A stretch of 64,000 nucleotides of DNA from Aquisalinus flavus (GTDB lineage Bacteria > Pseudomonadota > Alphaproteobacteria > Caulobacterales > Parvularculaceae), in contig NZ_CP042288.1 of assembly GCF_022559625.1 (NCBI RefSeq), forward strand, positions 892,409 to 956,408, in the 5' to 3' direction. Each line of letters starts with the position of its first letter. Position 1 is the stretch's first letter. Of the stretch, positions 9,950 to 19,343 are shown one piece after another. Position numbers and translations under genes: made by a program. The notes below the pieces were generated by a model. It saw only the letters and a list, made by a program, of their open reading frames with translations. It was not told the DNA's origin and did not search any database.

Positions 9950-11440
9950 ATGGCTGGACCGACACAGGTCAATAATGAGGAACACTGGTCCGGCAAGGCG
10001 GCCTTCACCCTGGCAGCGATCGGGTCTGCCGTCGGTCTCGGCAACCTGTGGCGCTTCCCTTACGTCGCCGGCGAGAATGGCGGCGGCGCGTTCGTTCTCG
10101 TCTACATCCTCTGCGTCGCGGTGATCGGCCTGCCGGTGCTCGTCGCCGAGTTGATGGTCGGCCGGCGCGGCGGCGGGTCTGCTGTTTCGGCCGTTGCCAG
10201 GCTCGCGCGCAATTCCGGCAACACGGTTGCCTGGGCGGCGCTGTCCTGGATCGGCATGATCGCCTGCTTCCTGATTCTCTCCTTCTACTCGATGATTGCC
10301 GGCTGGGTGATCTTCTATCTCGTGGAAATGGTGCGTGACCTGTTTGTCGGTATCGGCCAGGACGGTATCGGCGCTGTGTTCGGTGGCGGATTTGCCGGCG
10401 AGACCAGCGAGGATATCAGTGGCAAGCTCGGCGGTCTGTTCCAGAGCCCGCTAATGGCGATGGTCTATCACGCGATCTTCATGGGCGTGACGGTGTTCAT
10501 CGTTGCCCGCGGGGTGAAGGGCGGGATCGAATCCGCCGTGACCATCCTGATGCCGGCCTTCTTCATCATGCTGATGGTCCTGGTGGTCTTCTCGCTGGTT
10601 CAGGGCGAGGCGCTGATGGCGATCGATTACCTGTTCAAGCCGAATTTCGAGATCCTCGGCCAGCGGCTGACGGACGGCTCAATGCTGACCAATGCGCTTG
10701 GCCAGGCGTTTTTCTCGATCTCGCTCGGCTCTGTCATGATGCTGACCTATGGTATCTACATGGGCAAGGATCAGAGCATCCCGTCCTCGGCGCGCACGGT
10801 CGTCGTTGCCGACACCGCCGTGGCGCTGATCGCGGGTCTGGCGATGTTCCCGATCGTCTTCCAGTTCGGCATGGAGCCGGCGGCCGGTCCGGCACTGATC
10901 TTCAACACGCTGCCGCTCGCCTTCCAGCAAATGCCGTTCGGCGCGCTGTTCGGCATTGCCTTTTTCCTGATGGCGACCTTCGCGGCGCTGACCTCGTCCA
11001 TAGCCTTGCTGGAGGTGTCGACCGCCTTTGCCGATGGCGACCGTGACCTGTCGCCGGAGAAGAAGAAGTCGCGCCGGCTGTGGGGCGCTATCCTTATCGG
11101 CTTTGCCTGCTTCGTTGTCGGCATTGCGCATATCTATTCGATGGTACCGGTCGATACACCGAATTTCTTCAATCAGTGGGTCCCGCTTGATTTCGGGATA
11201 TTCGCCGGCGCGACGGTTTTCGATTTTGCCGACAGGCTGACCTCCAACGTGATGCTGCCATTGGGCGGATTCCTTGTCTCGCTATTCGCCGGCTGGGTCG
11301 TGACGTCGTCTGCGGCGCGTGAGGAGATCGGGTTCAAGTCCGAGCGCATGTTCAAGATCTGGCATGTGCTGGTGCGCTATGTTTGCCCGGCGGCTGTCTT
11401 TGTCGTGATGGTATACGGTTTGATTCCGCCTACGAGCTAG
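9950..11440 (+). CDS. sodium-dependent NSS/SNF-family transporter
   Basis: 496 residues with about 11-12 membrane helices. The first helix has the family signature GSAVGLGNLWRFPYVAGENG, which forms the Na+ and substrate sites in LeuT-type proteins. Further family traits are the unwound helix region with QAFFSISLGSVMMLTYG and the loop-rich second half. The substrate is probably an amino acid, as for most bacterial NSS proteins, but is not identifiable. Start ATG at 9950 places the signature at the usual distance from the N-terminus. It is divergent from the Hpt gene and followed by a palindrome-rich region and a terminator. Confidence 0.93.
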   Translation: MAGPTQVNNEEHWSGKAAFTLAAIGSAVGLGNLWRFPYVAGENGGGAFVLVYILCVAVIGLPVLVAELMVGRRGGGSAVSAVARLARNSGNTVAWAALSWIGMIACFLILSFYSMIAGWVIFYLVEMVRDLFVGIGQDGIGAVFGGGFAGETSEDISGKLGGLFQSPLMAMVYHAIFMGVTVFIVARGVKGGIESAVTILMPAFFIMLMVLVVFSLVQGEALMAIDYLFKPNFEILGQRLTDGSMLTNALGQAFFSISLGSVMMLTYGIYMGKDQSIPSSARTVVVADTAVALIAGLAMFPIVFQFGMEPAAGPALIFNTLPLAFQQMPFGALFGIAFFLMATFAALTSSIALLEVSTAFADGDRDLSPEKKKSRRLWGAILIGFACFVVGIAHIYSMVPVDTPNFFNQWVPLDFGIFAGATVFDFADRLTSNVMLPLGGFLVSLFAGWVVTSSAAREEIGFKSERMFKIWHVLVRYVCPAAVFVVMVYGLIPPTS

Positions 11441-11537
11441 ATCGTTTCAGCATTCTTTGGAAACGCTGAAACGATCCAGACTCCTTGTTTGTCGCGTTTC
11501 CTGACGGTAAACCGGTTTCCACTTCACCGGGAAACGC
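11440..11537. repeat. palindrome-rich region downstream of the NSS transporter
   Basis: Two inverted repeats in a row: a perfect 12-base pair of arms GATCGTTTCAGC (11440-11451) / GCTGAAACGATC (11465-11476), and GCGTTTCC (11494-11501) / GGAAACGC (11530-11537), with AAACCGGTTT palindromic between the second pair. A further CTGAAACGA occurs at 11552-11560. Similar GAAACC/GGTTTCC palindromes are common intergenic elements in alphaproteobacteria. Its first base overlaps the transporter stop codon. Confidence 0.6.
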
Positions 11538-11563
11538 TTTAGGCGATAGCTCCTGAAACGACT

Positions 11564-11595
11564 AAAGCCGGCCTCGATCGAGCGCCGGCTTTTTT
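11564..11595. terminator. bidirectional rho-independent terminator
   Basis: A nine-base-pair stem AAAGCCGGC (11564-11572) / GCCGGCTTT (11584-11592) with an 11-base loop, followed by a T run. It lies between the converging NSS transporter (+) and proline iminopeptidase (-), and the A/T-flanked stem could serve both. Confidence 0.8.
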
Positions 11596-11614
11596 GTTTC
11601 CATTGCCGTTGGTT

Positions 11615-12571
11615 TCAAAGCCGCTTGTATTTCTCCGTCGCTCCGACGAGGCCGGCAATGATGCCGGGCTCGCTCGCGGCGTGGCCCGAATCCGGCACGA
11701 CGACGAGGTCTGATTGCGGCCAGGCCTTGTGCAGTTCCCAGGCGGACTTCATCGGGGTCACGACATCATAGCGGCCCTGAACGATCGTACCCGGAATATG
11801 GGCGATCCTGTCCATGTCGCGCAGCAGCTTGTCATCGGCATCGAAGAAGCCGCCATTGACGAAGTAGTGGCATTCGATCCGGGCGAAGGCGAGGGCGAAA
11901 TAGTCGGACGCGAAACTCGTCATCCGCTCCATCGACGGATAGAGCGAAACGGTCGATCCTTCCCACACGCTCCATGCCTTGGCGCAGGTGACCTGCTCGC
12001 TCGCATTGGTACCGGTCAGGCGCTTGTAATAGGCGGCCATCATGTCGCCGCGCTCCTCCTCGGGGATCGGTTCGATGAACTTCTCCCACTGGTCCGGATA
12101 GAGCCAGTTGGCGCCTTCCTGATAGAACCATTCAAGCTCGGCCCGGCGCAGGGTGAAGATGCCGCGCAGGACAAGCTCGGTGACCCGCTCCGGATGGGTC
12201 TGGGCATAGGCGAGCGACAGGGTCGAGCCCCACGACCCGCCGAACACCTGCCACTGCTCGACGTCCAGATGCTCGCGCAGCGTTTCCATGTCCTCGATCA
12301 GCGTCCAGGTCGTGTTCTCGCGCAGTTCCGCGTGCGGCGTCGAGCGGCCGCAGCCGCGCTGGTCGAACAGGATGATCTTGTATGTACGCGGATCGAAATA
12401 GCGCCGCATCGACGGTGTCGTGCCGCCGCCCGGCCCGCCATGACAGACAACCACAGGTTTGCCGTCCGGCGCGCCGGAAACCTCGTAATAGACCTCGTGC
12501 AGGGGAGAGACCTTCAGGTGGCCGGCGTGAAAAGGCTCGATTGCCGGAAAAAGGCCGTATTTCTTTATCAT
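11615..12571 (-). CDS. pip: proline iminopeptidase (alpha/beta hydrolase, S33)
   Basis: 318 residues, the normal size of bacterial proline iminopeptidase. Visible are the oxyanion segment HGGPGGG, the DQRGCGRS motif, the nucleophile elbow GGSWGS, the FGGSWGSTLSLAYAQTHPE stretch, and a late GRYDVVTP and DSGHA pair that supply the Asp and His. It removes N-terminal proline from peptides in the cytoplasm, in line with the peptide-uptake genes at 33.8-42.6 kb, although these are not linked. Transcribed alone; no partner gene beside it. Confidence 0.93.
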   Translation of the reverse strand: MIKKYGLFPAIEPFHAGHLKVSPLHEVYYEVSGAPDGKPVVVCHGGPGGGTTPSMRRYFDPRTYKIILFDQRGCGRSTPHAELRENTTWTLIEDMETLREHLDVEQWQVFGGSWGSTLSLAYAQTHPERVTELVLRGIFTLRRAELEWFYQEGANWLYPDQWEKFIEPIPEEERGDMMAAYYKRLTGTNASEQVTCAKAWSVWEGSTVSLYPSMERMTSFASDYFALAFARIECHYFVNGGFFDADDKLLRDMDRIAHIPGTIVQGRYDVVTPMKSAWELHKAWPQSDLVVVPDSGHAASEPGIIAGLVGATEKYKRL

Positions 12572-12742
12572 ATTAATTGTCTTGCGTCCCTGTTCGATGG
12601 TATGGGTTTAACAACCATTGGAAAAGAAACAAGACGGTTTCTGGGGCTGGTTTCACAGGCAACCATCCCGGGGCGACAGAAAGCCGTGTTGTACCAAGGG
12701 TACCGGGTATAGGTAGGGCAATTACTAAAGGTGGCGGGCGTC

Positions 12743-13456
12743 ATGAGCATTCCGTTTTTCTCCTGTCCAGATCGGACAAAGACACGACGCTCACCTTTTT
12801 CTCTCCCGGTCCTTACCGTTTTTTTATCCGCCGCCGGGCTTTCAGCCTGCGCCAGCGTGAAAATCCTCCCTCCTGAAACAACTACAGCGACGGCAAGCCA
12901 GACAGCGCCAACCGGCTATTCCGAGCGTCAGGATCTCGTCCAGGCGGCGCGCAAGCTGGAGAACACGCCGTGGCCGGAAGTAACGGAAGCCTCGCTCGCT
13001 AACCGCATGGTCTCGGTCCTGTTCGGACGCGAGGACGTTGCCGAAGGCACGAGCAGGGAGGACGCGCTGGAGGTCTATGTCGCCTCGTTGAGCGCGGCAC
13101 CGAGCAGCGCGCCCTCGACCCTGATGCGCCACGCCGATAACACCCTGCGTGCAGCCCGCACAGTGGCCGAACGGGGCCGCCTTGCCGCGACTGCGATCAA
13201 TCCCAGTACTGACGATATTGCCGTACTCGAGGAAGCCATCGGTGATGTGCGTGCCAGCCGTGATATGTATATCGCTGCCCTGAAACAGTTGAAGTCTGAC
13301 GGGCACATGATACCAGACGGCGATGTCGCCGAGCTTCAGGCGGCTTTCTCGCAAACGATCCGCGATATCGGGTCCACTGCCGATCTCGTTGCCGAGCGCA
13401 GCATGGCCAAGCATCAGACGTCCGAACTCGCCGCCAGCGAAACCACGGCTCAATAA
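12743..13456 (+). CDS. putative lipoprotein of unknown function
   Basis: About 237 residues. A hydrophobic N-terminal segment ends in a lipobox (LSAC, cysteine near residue 33), so it should be lipid-anchored to an envelope membrane. The rest is soluble, Ala-rich and predicted largely helical, with no motif I recognise. The ATG at 12743 has AAAGGTGG about eight bases upstream; an in-frame GTG at 12731 is an alternative. It lies between pip (opposite strand) and an MFS gene 81 bases downstream and may be co-transcribed with the latter. Function unknown. Confidence 0.7.
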   Translation: MSIPFFSCPDRTKTRRSPFSLPVLTVFLSAAGLSACASVKILPPETTTATASQTAPTGYSERQDLVQAARKLENTPWPEVTEASLANRMVSVLFGREDVAEGTSREDALEVYVASLSAAPSSAPSTLMRHADNTLRAARTVAERGRLAATAINPSTDDIAVLEEAIGDVRASRDMYIAALKQLKSDGHMIPDGDVAELQAAFSQTIRDIGSTADLVAERSMAKHQTSELAASETTAQ

Positions 13457-13537
13457 CTTCCTCGACATTGCCTCTCTCGACATTTCGGGGCCGAACAGGC
13501 TAAGCCATGACCTCAATCGTCATCGAAGAGGCGGCCC

Positions 13538-14803
13538 ATGCTGCTGACACCCGCGCGCGGCTTCACGCTGCTTTATATCGCCCAGTTCCTGTTTCTCGGC
13601 GTGCAGCTGCCGTTCTTTCCGGGCTGGCTGTATGAGATCGGCTTTTCGGAAAAGGCAATCGGGCTCGTTACCGGCGGGTCGTTGATCCTGCGGCTCTTGC
13701 TCGGGCCGGTCGTTGCCTATTGGGCCGAGAGCCAGCGCGACCAGCGAATCATTCTCGGCATCATCAGTGCCCTGATGTTCGTTTCAGCCGCCTTGCTGCT
13801 GGTCGGCCAGCCGGCCTGGTCCATTGCGCTTTTGACCATCACCATGATGTGGAGTTTCGGCTGCCTCGTGCCGCTGACCGATACCGCCGTCATGCGGGCT
13901 GACAAGGCGGGCGCGCTCGATTACGGGCGCACCCGGGCCTTCGGTTCCGGCGCCTTCGTCTTTGCCAATCTCGCCGGCGGCTTGCTGATTGCAAGGACAG
14001 GCGATGCGGCGAGCGTCGCCTGGATGGCGGGCGCATCGCTGCTCGCGCTTGTCGTCATCCTCGGCTTGCCTAAAGGAGCCGAGAGACAGGAGGGTGCGGG
14101 GGCGAGCCGGCTGGCACCGCCGAAACTGTCGGAGGCTGTGCGGTTGTTCCGGTCGAAATCCTTTCTCCTGATGCTGACCGCCGCCGGGCTGACCCAGGGC
14201 GCTCATGCCGTCTATTACGCGTTCTCCAAGCTGCACTGGTCGTCGCTCGGCTATGGCAGCGATCTGATCGGTGTGTTGTGGACTATCGGCGTCGTTGCGG
14301 AAATCATGATCCTGTTTTTCGGGCGACCCCTGCTGAGAAGGTTCGGCCCGGTGCTGTTCATCGGGGCCGGAGCTCTCGCCGCCTTTATCCGCTGGCCGCT
14401 GATTGGCCTGTCGCCGCCACTGCCTGTCGTCTTCCTGCTGCAGACGCTGCACGCCTTCACCTTTGCGACGGTTTATCTCGGTACGGTAGAATTTATCTCC
14501 CGCGCCGTGCCGCGAAATCTGGAAAACACCGGCATGACACTGGTCTCGACCCTTGGGGTCGGCGCGCTGACCGGCGTGGCGACGATCATTGCGGGGTTGT
14601 TTTTCACCGCGGCCAACCCGTTTCCGGCCTATGCGATGATGGGGGCGATGGGCGCCGCCGCGCTGCTGGCGACGCTTGGGCTTTGGCGTCATTGGGACGG
14701 CGGCATCATCCGCTCCGAACGCGGCGCGGGCGATGATGCCCCGGTGGATGGAACGGGCGGCGGCATCAGCCAAGAGCCCGTCCCGGTGCCGGACAGGCCC
14801 TGA
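13538..14803 (+). CDS. MFS transporter, HcaT/MFS_1-like
   Basis: 421 residues with twelve predicted helices in two halves joined by a loop near residue 195. The N-terminal LYIAQFLFLGVQLPFFPGWLYEIGFSE and the GPVVAYWAE segment resemble MFS_1-like proteins related to the 3-phenylpropionate carrier HcaT. The substrate cannot be inferred; proteins of this subgroup are often of unknown function. The C-terminal ~40 residues are a hydrophilic Gly/Pro-rich tail. The gene converges on the CHASE2 cyclase gene with only 24 bases between stops. Confidence 0.85.
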   Translation: MLLTPARGFTLLYIAQFLFLGVQLPFFPGWLYEIGFSEKAIGLVTGGSLILRLLLGPVVAYWAESQRDQRIILGIISALMFVSAALLLVGQPAWSIALLTITMMWSFGCLVPLTDTAVMRADKAGALDYGRTRAFGSGAFVFANLAGGLLIARTGDAASVAWMAGASLLALVVILGLPKGAERQEGAGASRLAPPKLSEAVRLFRSKSFLLMLTAAGLTQGAHAVYYAFSKLHWSSLGYGSDLIGVLWTIGVVAEIMILFFGRPLLRRFGPVLFIGAGALAAFIRWPLIGLSPPLPVVFLLQTLHAFTFATVYLGTVEFISRAVPRNLENTGMTLVSTLGVGALTGVATIIAGLFFTAANPFPAYAMMGAMGAAALLATLGLWRHWDGGIIRSERGAGDDAPVDGTGGGISQEPVPVPDRP

Positions 14804-14827
14804 GCCGGGCTGGCCGGAGCCTTCTGT

Positions 14828-17134
14828 CTACAGATAGACCTGCTGGCCGCCATCCCAGAGAGGGGCCTTGCTTTCTGCTGCGCCTTCCTTGCGGGCATGG
14901 CCGATCCGGTCACGGAACAGGTCGACATAGGCCTCGTGGGTGCCGGGCAGTTCTTCGAGCTGCTTGAGATACGCCTCCGCCGCGGCGATGGAGCCTTCGC
15001 GCCAGGAGACAACCAGCGCGCGCTGGGTATCTGACATGGTACGGAAAGCTTTCGAGGCTTTCAGGAACGGGTTGCCGACGAGGCCATAGACAGGCCGTGG
15101 CGTCGTATCGTCATTCACCTTGAGCACATCGAGATCGAGAAAGGCGAAGTGATGGCGCAGGGCGGTGAAGACAGTCTCGTCGCAGATGATGGCGGGGCCA
15201 TACAGGCGCGAGCGGTTGCGCAGCAGATTGGCGAAGGCGACGGCGGGACCGATAACGGAATAGCGGTTGCGGTTGCCGCGACCGACAGGGCCTGAAAAAC
15301 ACACATCGCTGGAAATGCCGACCTCGAGACGGCCCTGGCTGAAGGGCGAGGAGATTTCCTTGCCCAACAGTCGCGCCGGCCTGACCGACTGGGCGAGCTC
15401 GGTATCCTCCGCCAACTGATTGACATCCTCGATCATCTGCAGGGCGCAGGAGCAGGCATCCTCGATGTGATCGACGGATTCCTCCGGGACGTTCCAGTAG
15501 CCGAGCAGCCGGCCGTCCTCGCCATAATCGACCGTGCCGCCGAGATTGAGAATGGTCTGGCGCAGCCGGTCATTGGTCTGGGCCTTGAAAGCCATATAGG
15601 CGGCCGGATCCTTGAGGAATTCGGCGCGGATCGCCTCGGGCAGACGGACATTGCAGGACAGGACCGTGACCTGGCGGCGCGTGCCGTCGAGAAGATGTGC
15701 AGCGCGGCCCCGCTGCAGCTTGGCCATGGTCGACGGCGGCAGGGCGCCGTGGAAGGCGCCGCGCACGGCGTCGTCACGCAAGACCGAACCGGCGAGGCGG
15801 CTGAGAACGACACCGATCTGCCCGCCGATCATCGCCGAAATGGCGGGCGATGGATCGATCAGCAGCGAGGAATTCGAAAAGATCATCCAGGACAGGATGA
15901 ACGTCGCGATGGACAGGACGGCCGTGTAGGTCGCAGCGAGTACTGGTTTCAGGATCAGGGCGCAGATCACCGCGCCGACACCGAGGAGGAGGGCAAGCCC
16001 CGCTTCGAGGAAGCCGGCCCATTCCGGCCGGTTGAGGCTGACCCCGTCGGCGAGCTGGTCGGCCATCAGGGCATGGACCTGGGTCTTCGACATCTCACCG
16101 CGCGCGGTGTGGACGATCGAGCCTGAATTCACATTCTCGCCGATGAAGACGACATTGCCCTGCAGGGCGCTGGTCCAGCTGTCACTGCCGGACAGGACGC
16201 GCCAGGCGGAGATGGTCGGGATCGAGACGTCGCTCGGCAGATACAGGGCGGCGGCATTCTGGCGATCCAGCGCAATCGTGTCGCCATCGATGATCATCTG
16301 CGTGAAGGTGCGCCCGGACGAGCGCACGACGCTGCGATGAGGCACAGCGGTGGCAGTGCCATTCTGCAGGATGACCGACGCCAGCGCCGTGCTGGGCACC
16401 GGCGTGCCATAGGCGTTCCAGGCGAGAGGAACGCGCCGGACCGTGCCGTCTCTGTCGGCGGGCAGGGCGCTGACGGACGAGCGGGCATTGGCGGCGATAT
16501 TGCTGGCGAGCTGTCCTTGCGGGCGGCTCAGGGGCAGGGCAAGGAAGTCGGTCTCGGCGCCATTGGCGGTTTCCAGCGTGAGCCACGAAACACCGGTGGC
16601 CTCGGTCCTGATCCAGGCCTGACCGCTCGACAAATCGGCATAGGGCTCCGATGCGATGGCGACGGCTGAGGGAATCGTGGCGAGGGCATTGCCGAGGCTG
16701 ACGTCATTGCTCGGCAGGCGGGATACCGCCTCTGCGACGGCGCCGCTGGTCTGACCCTGCCGGTTGAACCAGTACTGGCCAACGACTTCAGGCGACAGCG
16801 GGTCCGGCCCTTCGACCGGGACCGTGATGACAACAGCGCGGGCGCCGGCCTGGCGGACCGACCCGACGAGTTCGGCAAGGGCGGTGCGCGGCCATGGCCA
16901 TGGACCGACACGCTCGATGCTTTCCCCGTCGATCATGACGATCGCAGGATTGAATCCGTCATCAGCACTCACCTCGCGCGGGTCGAGACGCATGAACAGG
17001 TCAAAAAATGTCTCCCGCGGCTGAACGCCGGTGTTCACGGAGGTGCCGAGCGTCAGGCCGACAATGGTCATGATGATGAGAATGGGCAGGATCGACAGCC
17101 AGTGGTGCTGGGGCGTCAGTTTTTTCTCGAACAA
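14828..17134 (-). CDS. CHASE2-domain protein with degenerate class III cyclase domain
   Basis: 768 residues: an N-terminal membrane helix (~15-35), a large extracytoplasmic CHASE2 sensor (~40-365), about three membrane helices (~370-445), then a class III adenylate/guanylate cyclase-like domain (~485-700). In the cyclase domain the usual first metal-binding Asp (F-x-D-I) is replaced by SCNV near residue 494. The expected GDA second metal site reads GEDGR after GTVDY, and the substrate/transition-state segment reads YSVIGPAVAFANLL instead of a D-x-VN-x-A-x-R pattern. The fold is recognisable, but activity is doubtful. The domain could instead be a regulatory or nucleotide-binding module. Confidence 0.85.
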   Translation of the reverse strand: MFEKKLTPQHHWLSILPILIIMTIVGLTLGTSVNTGVQPRETFFDLFMRLDPREVSADDGFNPAIVMIDGESIERVGPWPWPRTALAELVGSVRQAGARAVVITVPVEGPDPLSPEVVGQYWFNRQGQTSGAVAEAVSRLPSNDVSLGNALATIPSAVAIASEPYADLSSGQAWIRTEATGVSWLTLETANGAETDFLALPLSRPQGQLASNIAANARSSVSALPADRDGTVRRVPLAWNAYGTPVPSTALASVILQNGTATAVPHRSVVRSSGRTFTQMIIDGDTIALDRQNAAALYLPSDVSIPTISAWRVLSGSDSWTSALQGNVVFIGENVNSGSIVHTARGEMSKTQVHALMADQLADGVSLNRPEWAGFLEAGLALLLGVGAVICALILKPVLAATYTAVLSIATFILSWMIFSNSSLLIDPSPAISAMIGGQIGVVLSRLAGSVLRDDAVRGAFHGALPPSTMAKLQRGRAAHLLDGTRRQVTVLSCNVRLPEAIRAEFLKDPAAYMAFKAQTNDRLRQTILNLGGTVDYGEDGRLLGYWNVPEESVDHIEDACSCALQMIEDVNQLAEDTELAQSVRPARLLGKEISSPFSQGRLEVGISSDVCFSGPVGRGNRNRYSVIGPAVAFANLLRNRSRLYGPAIICDETVFTALRHHFAFLDLDVLKVNDDTTPRPVYGLVGNPFLKASKAFRTMSDTQRALVVSWREGSIAAAEAYLKQLEELPGTHEAYVDLFRDRIGHARKEGAAESKAPLWDGGQQVYL

Positions 17135-17363
17135 GGGGCAGGTCTCTCTCTCACTGGCGCGGTCTTTGGCGAAAGAAGGCGCGGTCCGGTCACGGAAATC
17201 TCATTCAACATGCTGCCGGTCAAGCAGATTTCATGGCCAATTTTCACGGTAATATTTGGTAAACCCGGTGTTTAGACCAAGTTCAGGTTCTTGTGTCATA
17301 ACACGCCATGGTGAATGCCGTTTATTGCCGAAAAGCATAAACTGCGTCGAGTAAGGGTAAAAG

Positions 17364-18515
17364 ATGTCGGCCGCGGCTTTTGAGTTACAGGAAACGGAAG
17401 ACGGTTGGTGCCTGGAGGCAACCGGGACCTGGTCATTGGGTGCCGGGCTCGGCAATATCGACGGCAAGCTGCGCCGTTTTGCCGAGAAGTCCATGAGCAA
17501 AGCGCTGAAGATCGACCTTTCCGGCGTTGAAACCATGGATACAGCCGGCGCGATGATGCTGCAACGGACCATGCGCGCATGTTCCCAGCGTGAGCAAATG
17601 GCCGATGACGATGCCCTCTATGGCTTTGACAATGTAAAAGAGGGCTATAAGGGCCTTCTTGCCGCCGCCGCCAATCACCTCTCCCCCTGCGAGATTGACG
17701 TCAATCAGGGCAGTGCCTTCGTCCTGATGCTGGAGCGGGTCGGGCGCGGGACCGAAGACCTGATGCACGAAATCCTGAGGCTCGTCAGCTATCTGGGCGA
17801 GGTTCTTGTCGGTCTTTACACCGTACTCTCCAGGCCCAAGCGATTGCGCATGACGTCCATTGTGCACCACATGGAGGAGTCGGGGCTCAACGCGACCCTG
17901 ATCGTCGGGCTGATGTCGTTTCTGATCGGCGCGGTGATCGCCTTCATGGGCGCAACGGTGCTGGCCCAGTTCGGGGCGCAGATTTTCGTTGTCGAGCTGA
18001 TCGGCATCACGGTCCTGAGGGAATTCGGCGTCTTGCTCACCGCCATCCTGATTGCCGGGCGGTCGGGCAGTGCCTTCACCGCCGCCATCGGCTCGATGAA
18101 GCTGCGCGAGGAAATCGACGCCATGGAGGCGATGGGCATCAACCCGATGGAAGCGCTGGTCCTGCCGCGCCTGATCGCCATGGTCTTCGTTCTGCCGGCC
18201 TTGACCTTCATCGCCGCGATGATGGGCCTGATCGGTGGCGGCCTGGTGGCATGGCTGCAAATGGATATTTCTCCGGCCATGTTCCTGACCCGGACCCAGG
18301 ACATCATCGTGGTCGAGAATTTCATGGTCGGTATGGTCAAGGCGCCCTTCTTCGCCTTCGCCATCTCGGTGATCGGCTGTTACCAGGGCATGCGGGTTTC
18401 GGGCTCGGCTGAGGAACTCGGCCGCCATACGACCATTTCCGTGGTCCAGTCGCTGTTCACCGTCATCCTGCTGGATGCGGGGTTCGCGATCTTCTTCATG
18501 GAGCTGAACATATGA
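17364..18515 (+). CDS. mlaE: MlaE-type lipid ABC transporter permease with N-terminal STAS domain
   Basis: 383 residues. The first ~110 are a STAS-like domain (with IDLSGVETMDTAGAMML), corresponding to MlaB fused to the permease. The rest is the MlaE permease core, with the family segment GRSGSAFTAAIGSMKLREE and EAMGINPMEALVLPR. It forms the inner-membrane channel of an MCE transporter moving phospholipids between membranes. It overlaps the ATPase gene by four bases (ATGA) and heads a four-gene operon, divergent from the CHASE2 protein across a 229-base gap. Confidence 0.93.
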   Translation: MSAAAFELQETEDGWCLEATGTWSLGAGLGNIDGKLRRFAEKSMSKALKIDLSGVETMDTAGAMMLQRTMRACSQREQMADDDALYGFDNVKEGYKGLLAAAANHLSPCEIDVNQGSAFVLMLERVGRGTEDLMHEILRLVSYLGEVLVGLYTVLSRPKRLRMTSIVHHMEESGLNATLIVGLMSFLIGAVIAFMGATVLAQFGAQIFVVELIGITVLREFGVLLTAILIAGRSGSAFTAAIGSMKLREEIDAMEAMGINPMEALVLPRLIAMVFVLPALTFIAAMMGLIGGGLVAWLQMDISPAMFLTRTQDIIVVENFMVGMVKAPFFAFAISVIGCYQGMRVSGSAEELGRHTTISVVQSLFTVILLDAGFAIFFMELNI

Positions 18516-19339
18516 CCGCGAGAGGAGAGAAGGGCGATCCGATCATCGAGATCAAAAAGCTGACGACCGGCTTCGGCTCGCAGATCATTCACCAGGATCT
18601 CGACCTGACGGTGAAACGCGGCGAGATCCTGGGCATTGTCGGCGGGTCGGGGACCGGCAAGTCGGTCCTTTTGAAGGCGATCATCGGGCTGATCAAGCCG
18701 CGGTCAGGGGCGATCCGCATCTTCGGCGAGGATGTGCTGTCCATGAACGATCGTGATCACCGGGAGATCGACCGGCGCCTTGGTGTCCTGTTTCAGGACG
18801 GCGCCCTTTTTTCCGCCATGACGGTGGCGCAGAATGTGATTGCGCCGTTGCGCGAGCACCTGAACCTCAGCTCCGAATTGCAGCAGGAAATCGCCTCGAT
18901 GAAGATCACCCTGTCGGGCCTGCCGCTCGACGCGGCAACGAAATACCCGTCAGAGCTGTCCGGCGGCATGCGTAAGCGGGCCGGCCTTGCGAGGGCCCTC
19001 GCCATGGACCCGGATATCGTCTTCCTCGACGAGCCGACGGCGGGGCTCGATCCGATCGGTGCGGCGAAATTCGACGATTTGATCATTAGTCTCAAAGAAT
19101 CCTTAGGGTTAACCGTGTTTATGGTTACCCATGACCTGGATAGCCTTCATCGCGCCTGCGACCGCGTCGCGGTGCTGGCCGAGAAAAAAGTCCGGGCGAT
19201 CGGTCCGCTGGAGGAAGTCCGCAAGAACGATCACCCCTGGATACAGGAATATTTTTCCGGCCCGCGCGGCCGGGCTGCCTTGGCCTCTTCTGTGCAAGAA
19301 CAGGACAGGTCGGGCGACAGAGAAGCAACAGTAGAGTAA
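18512..19339 (+). CDS. mlaF: MlaF-type lipid ABC transporter ATP-binding protein
   Basis: 275 residues with a complete ABC ATPase: Walker A GGSGTGKS near residue 47, Q-loop LFQDGALFS, signature LSGGMRKRAGLARAL and Walker B IVFLDEPTAGLDP, then the switch histidine in MVTHDLDSL. LSGGM with following arginine/lysine is typical of the Mla/MCE ATPases. It powers the MlaE permease, whose gene it overlaps by four bases. The C-terminal ~20 residues are a polar extension. Confidence 0.95.
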   Translation: MTARGEKGDPIIEIKKLTTGFGSQIIHQDLDLTVKRGEILGIVGGSGTGKSVLLKAIIGLIKPRSGAIRIFGEDVLSMNDRDHREIDRRLGVLFQDGALFSAMTVAQNVIAPLREHLNLSSELQQEIASMKITLSGLPLDAATKYPSELSGGMRKRAGLARALAMDPDIVFLDEPTAGLDPIGAAKFDDLIISLKESLGLTVFMVTHDLDSLHRACDRVAVLAEKKVRAIGPLEEVRKNDHPWIQEYFSGPRGRAALASSVQEQDRSGDREATVE

Positions 19340-19343
19340 ACCG

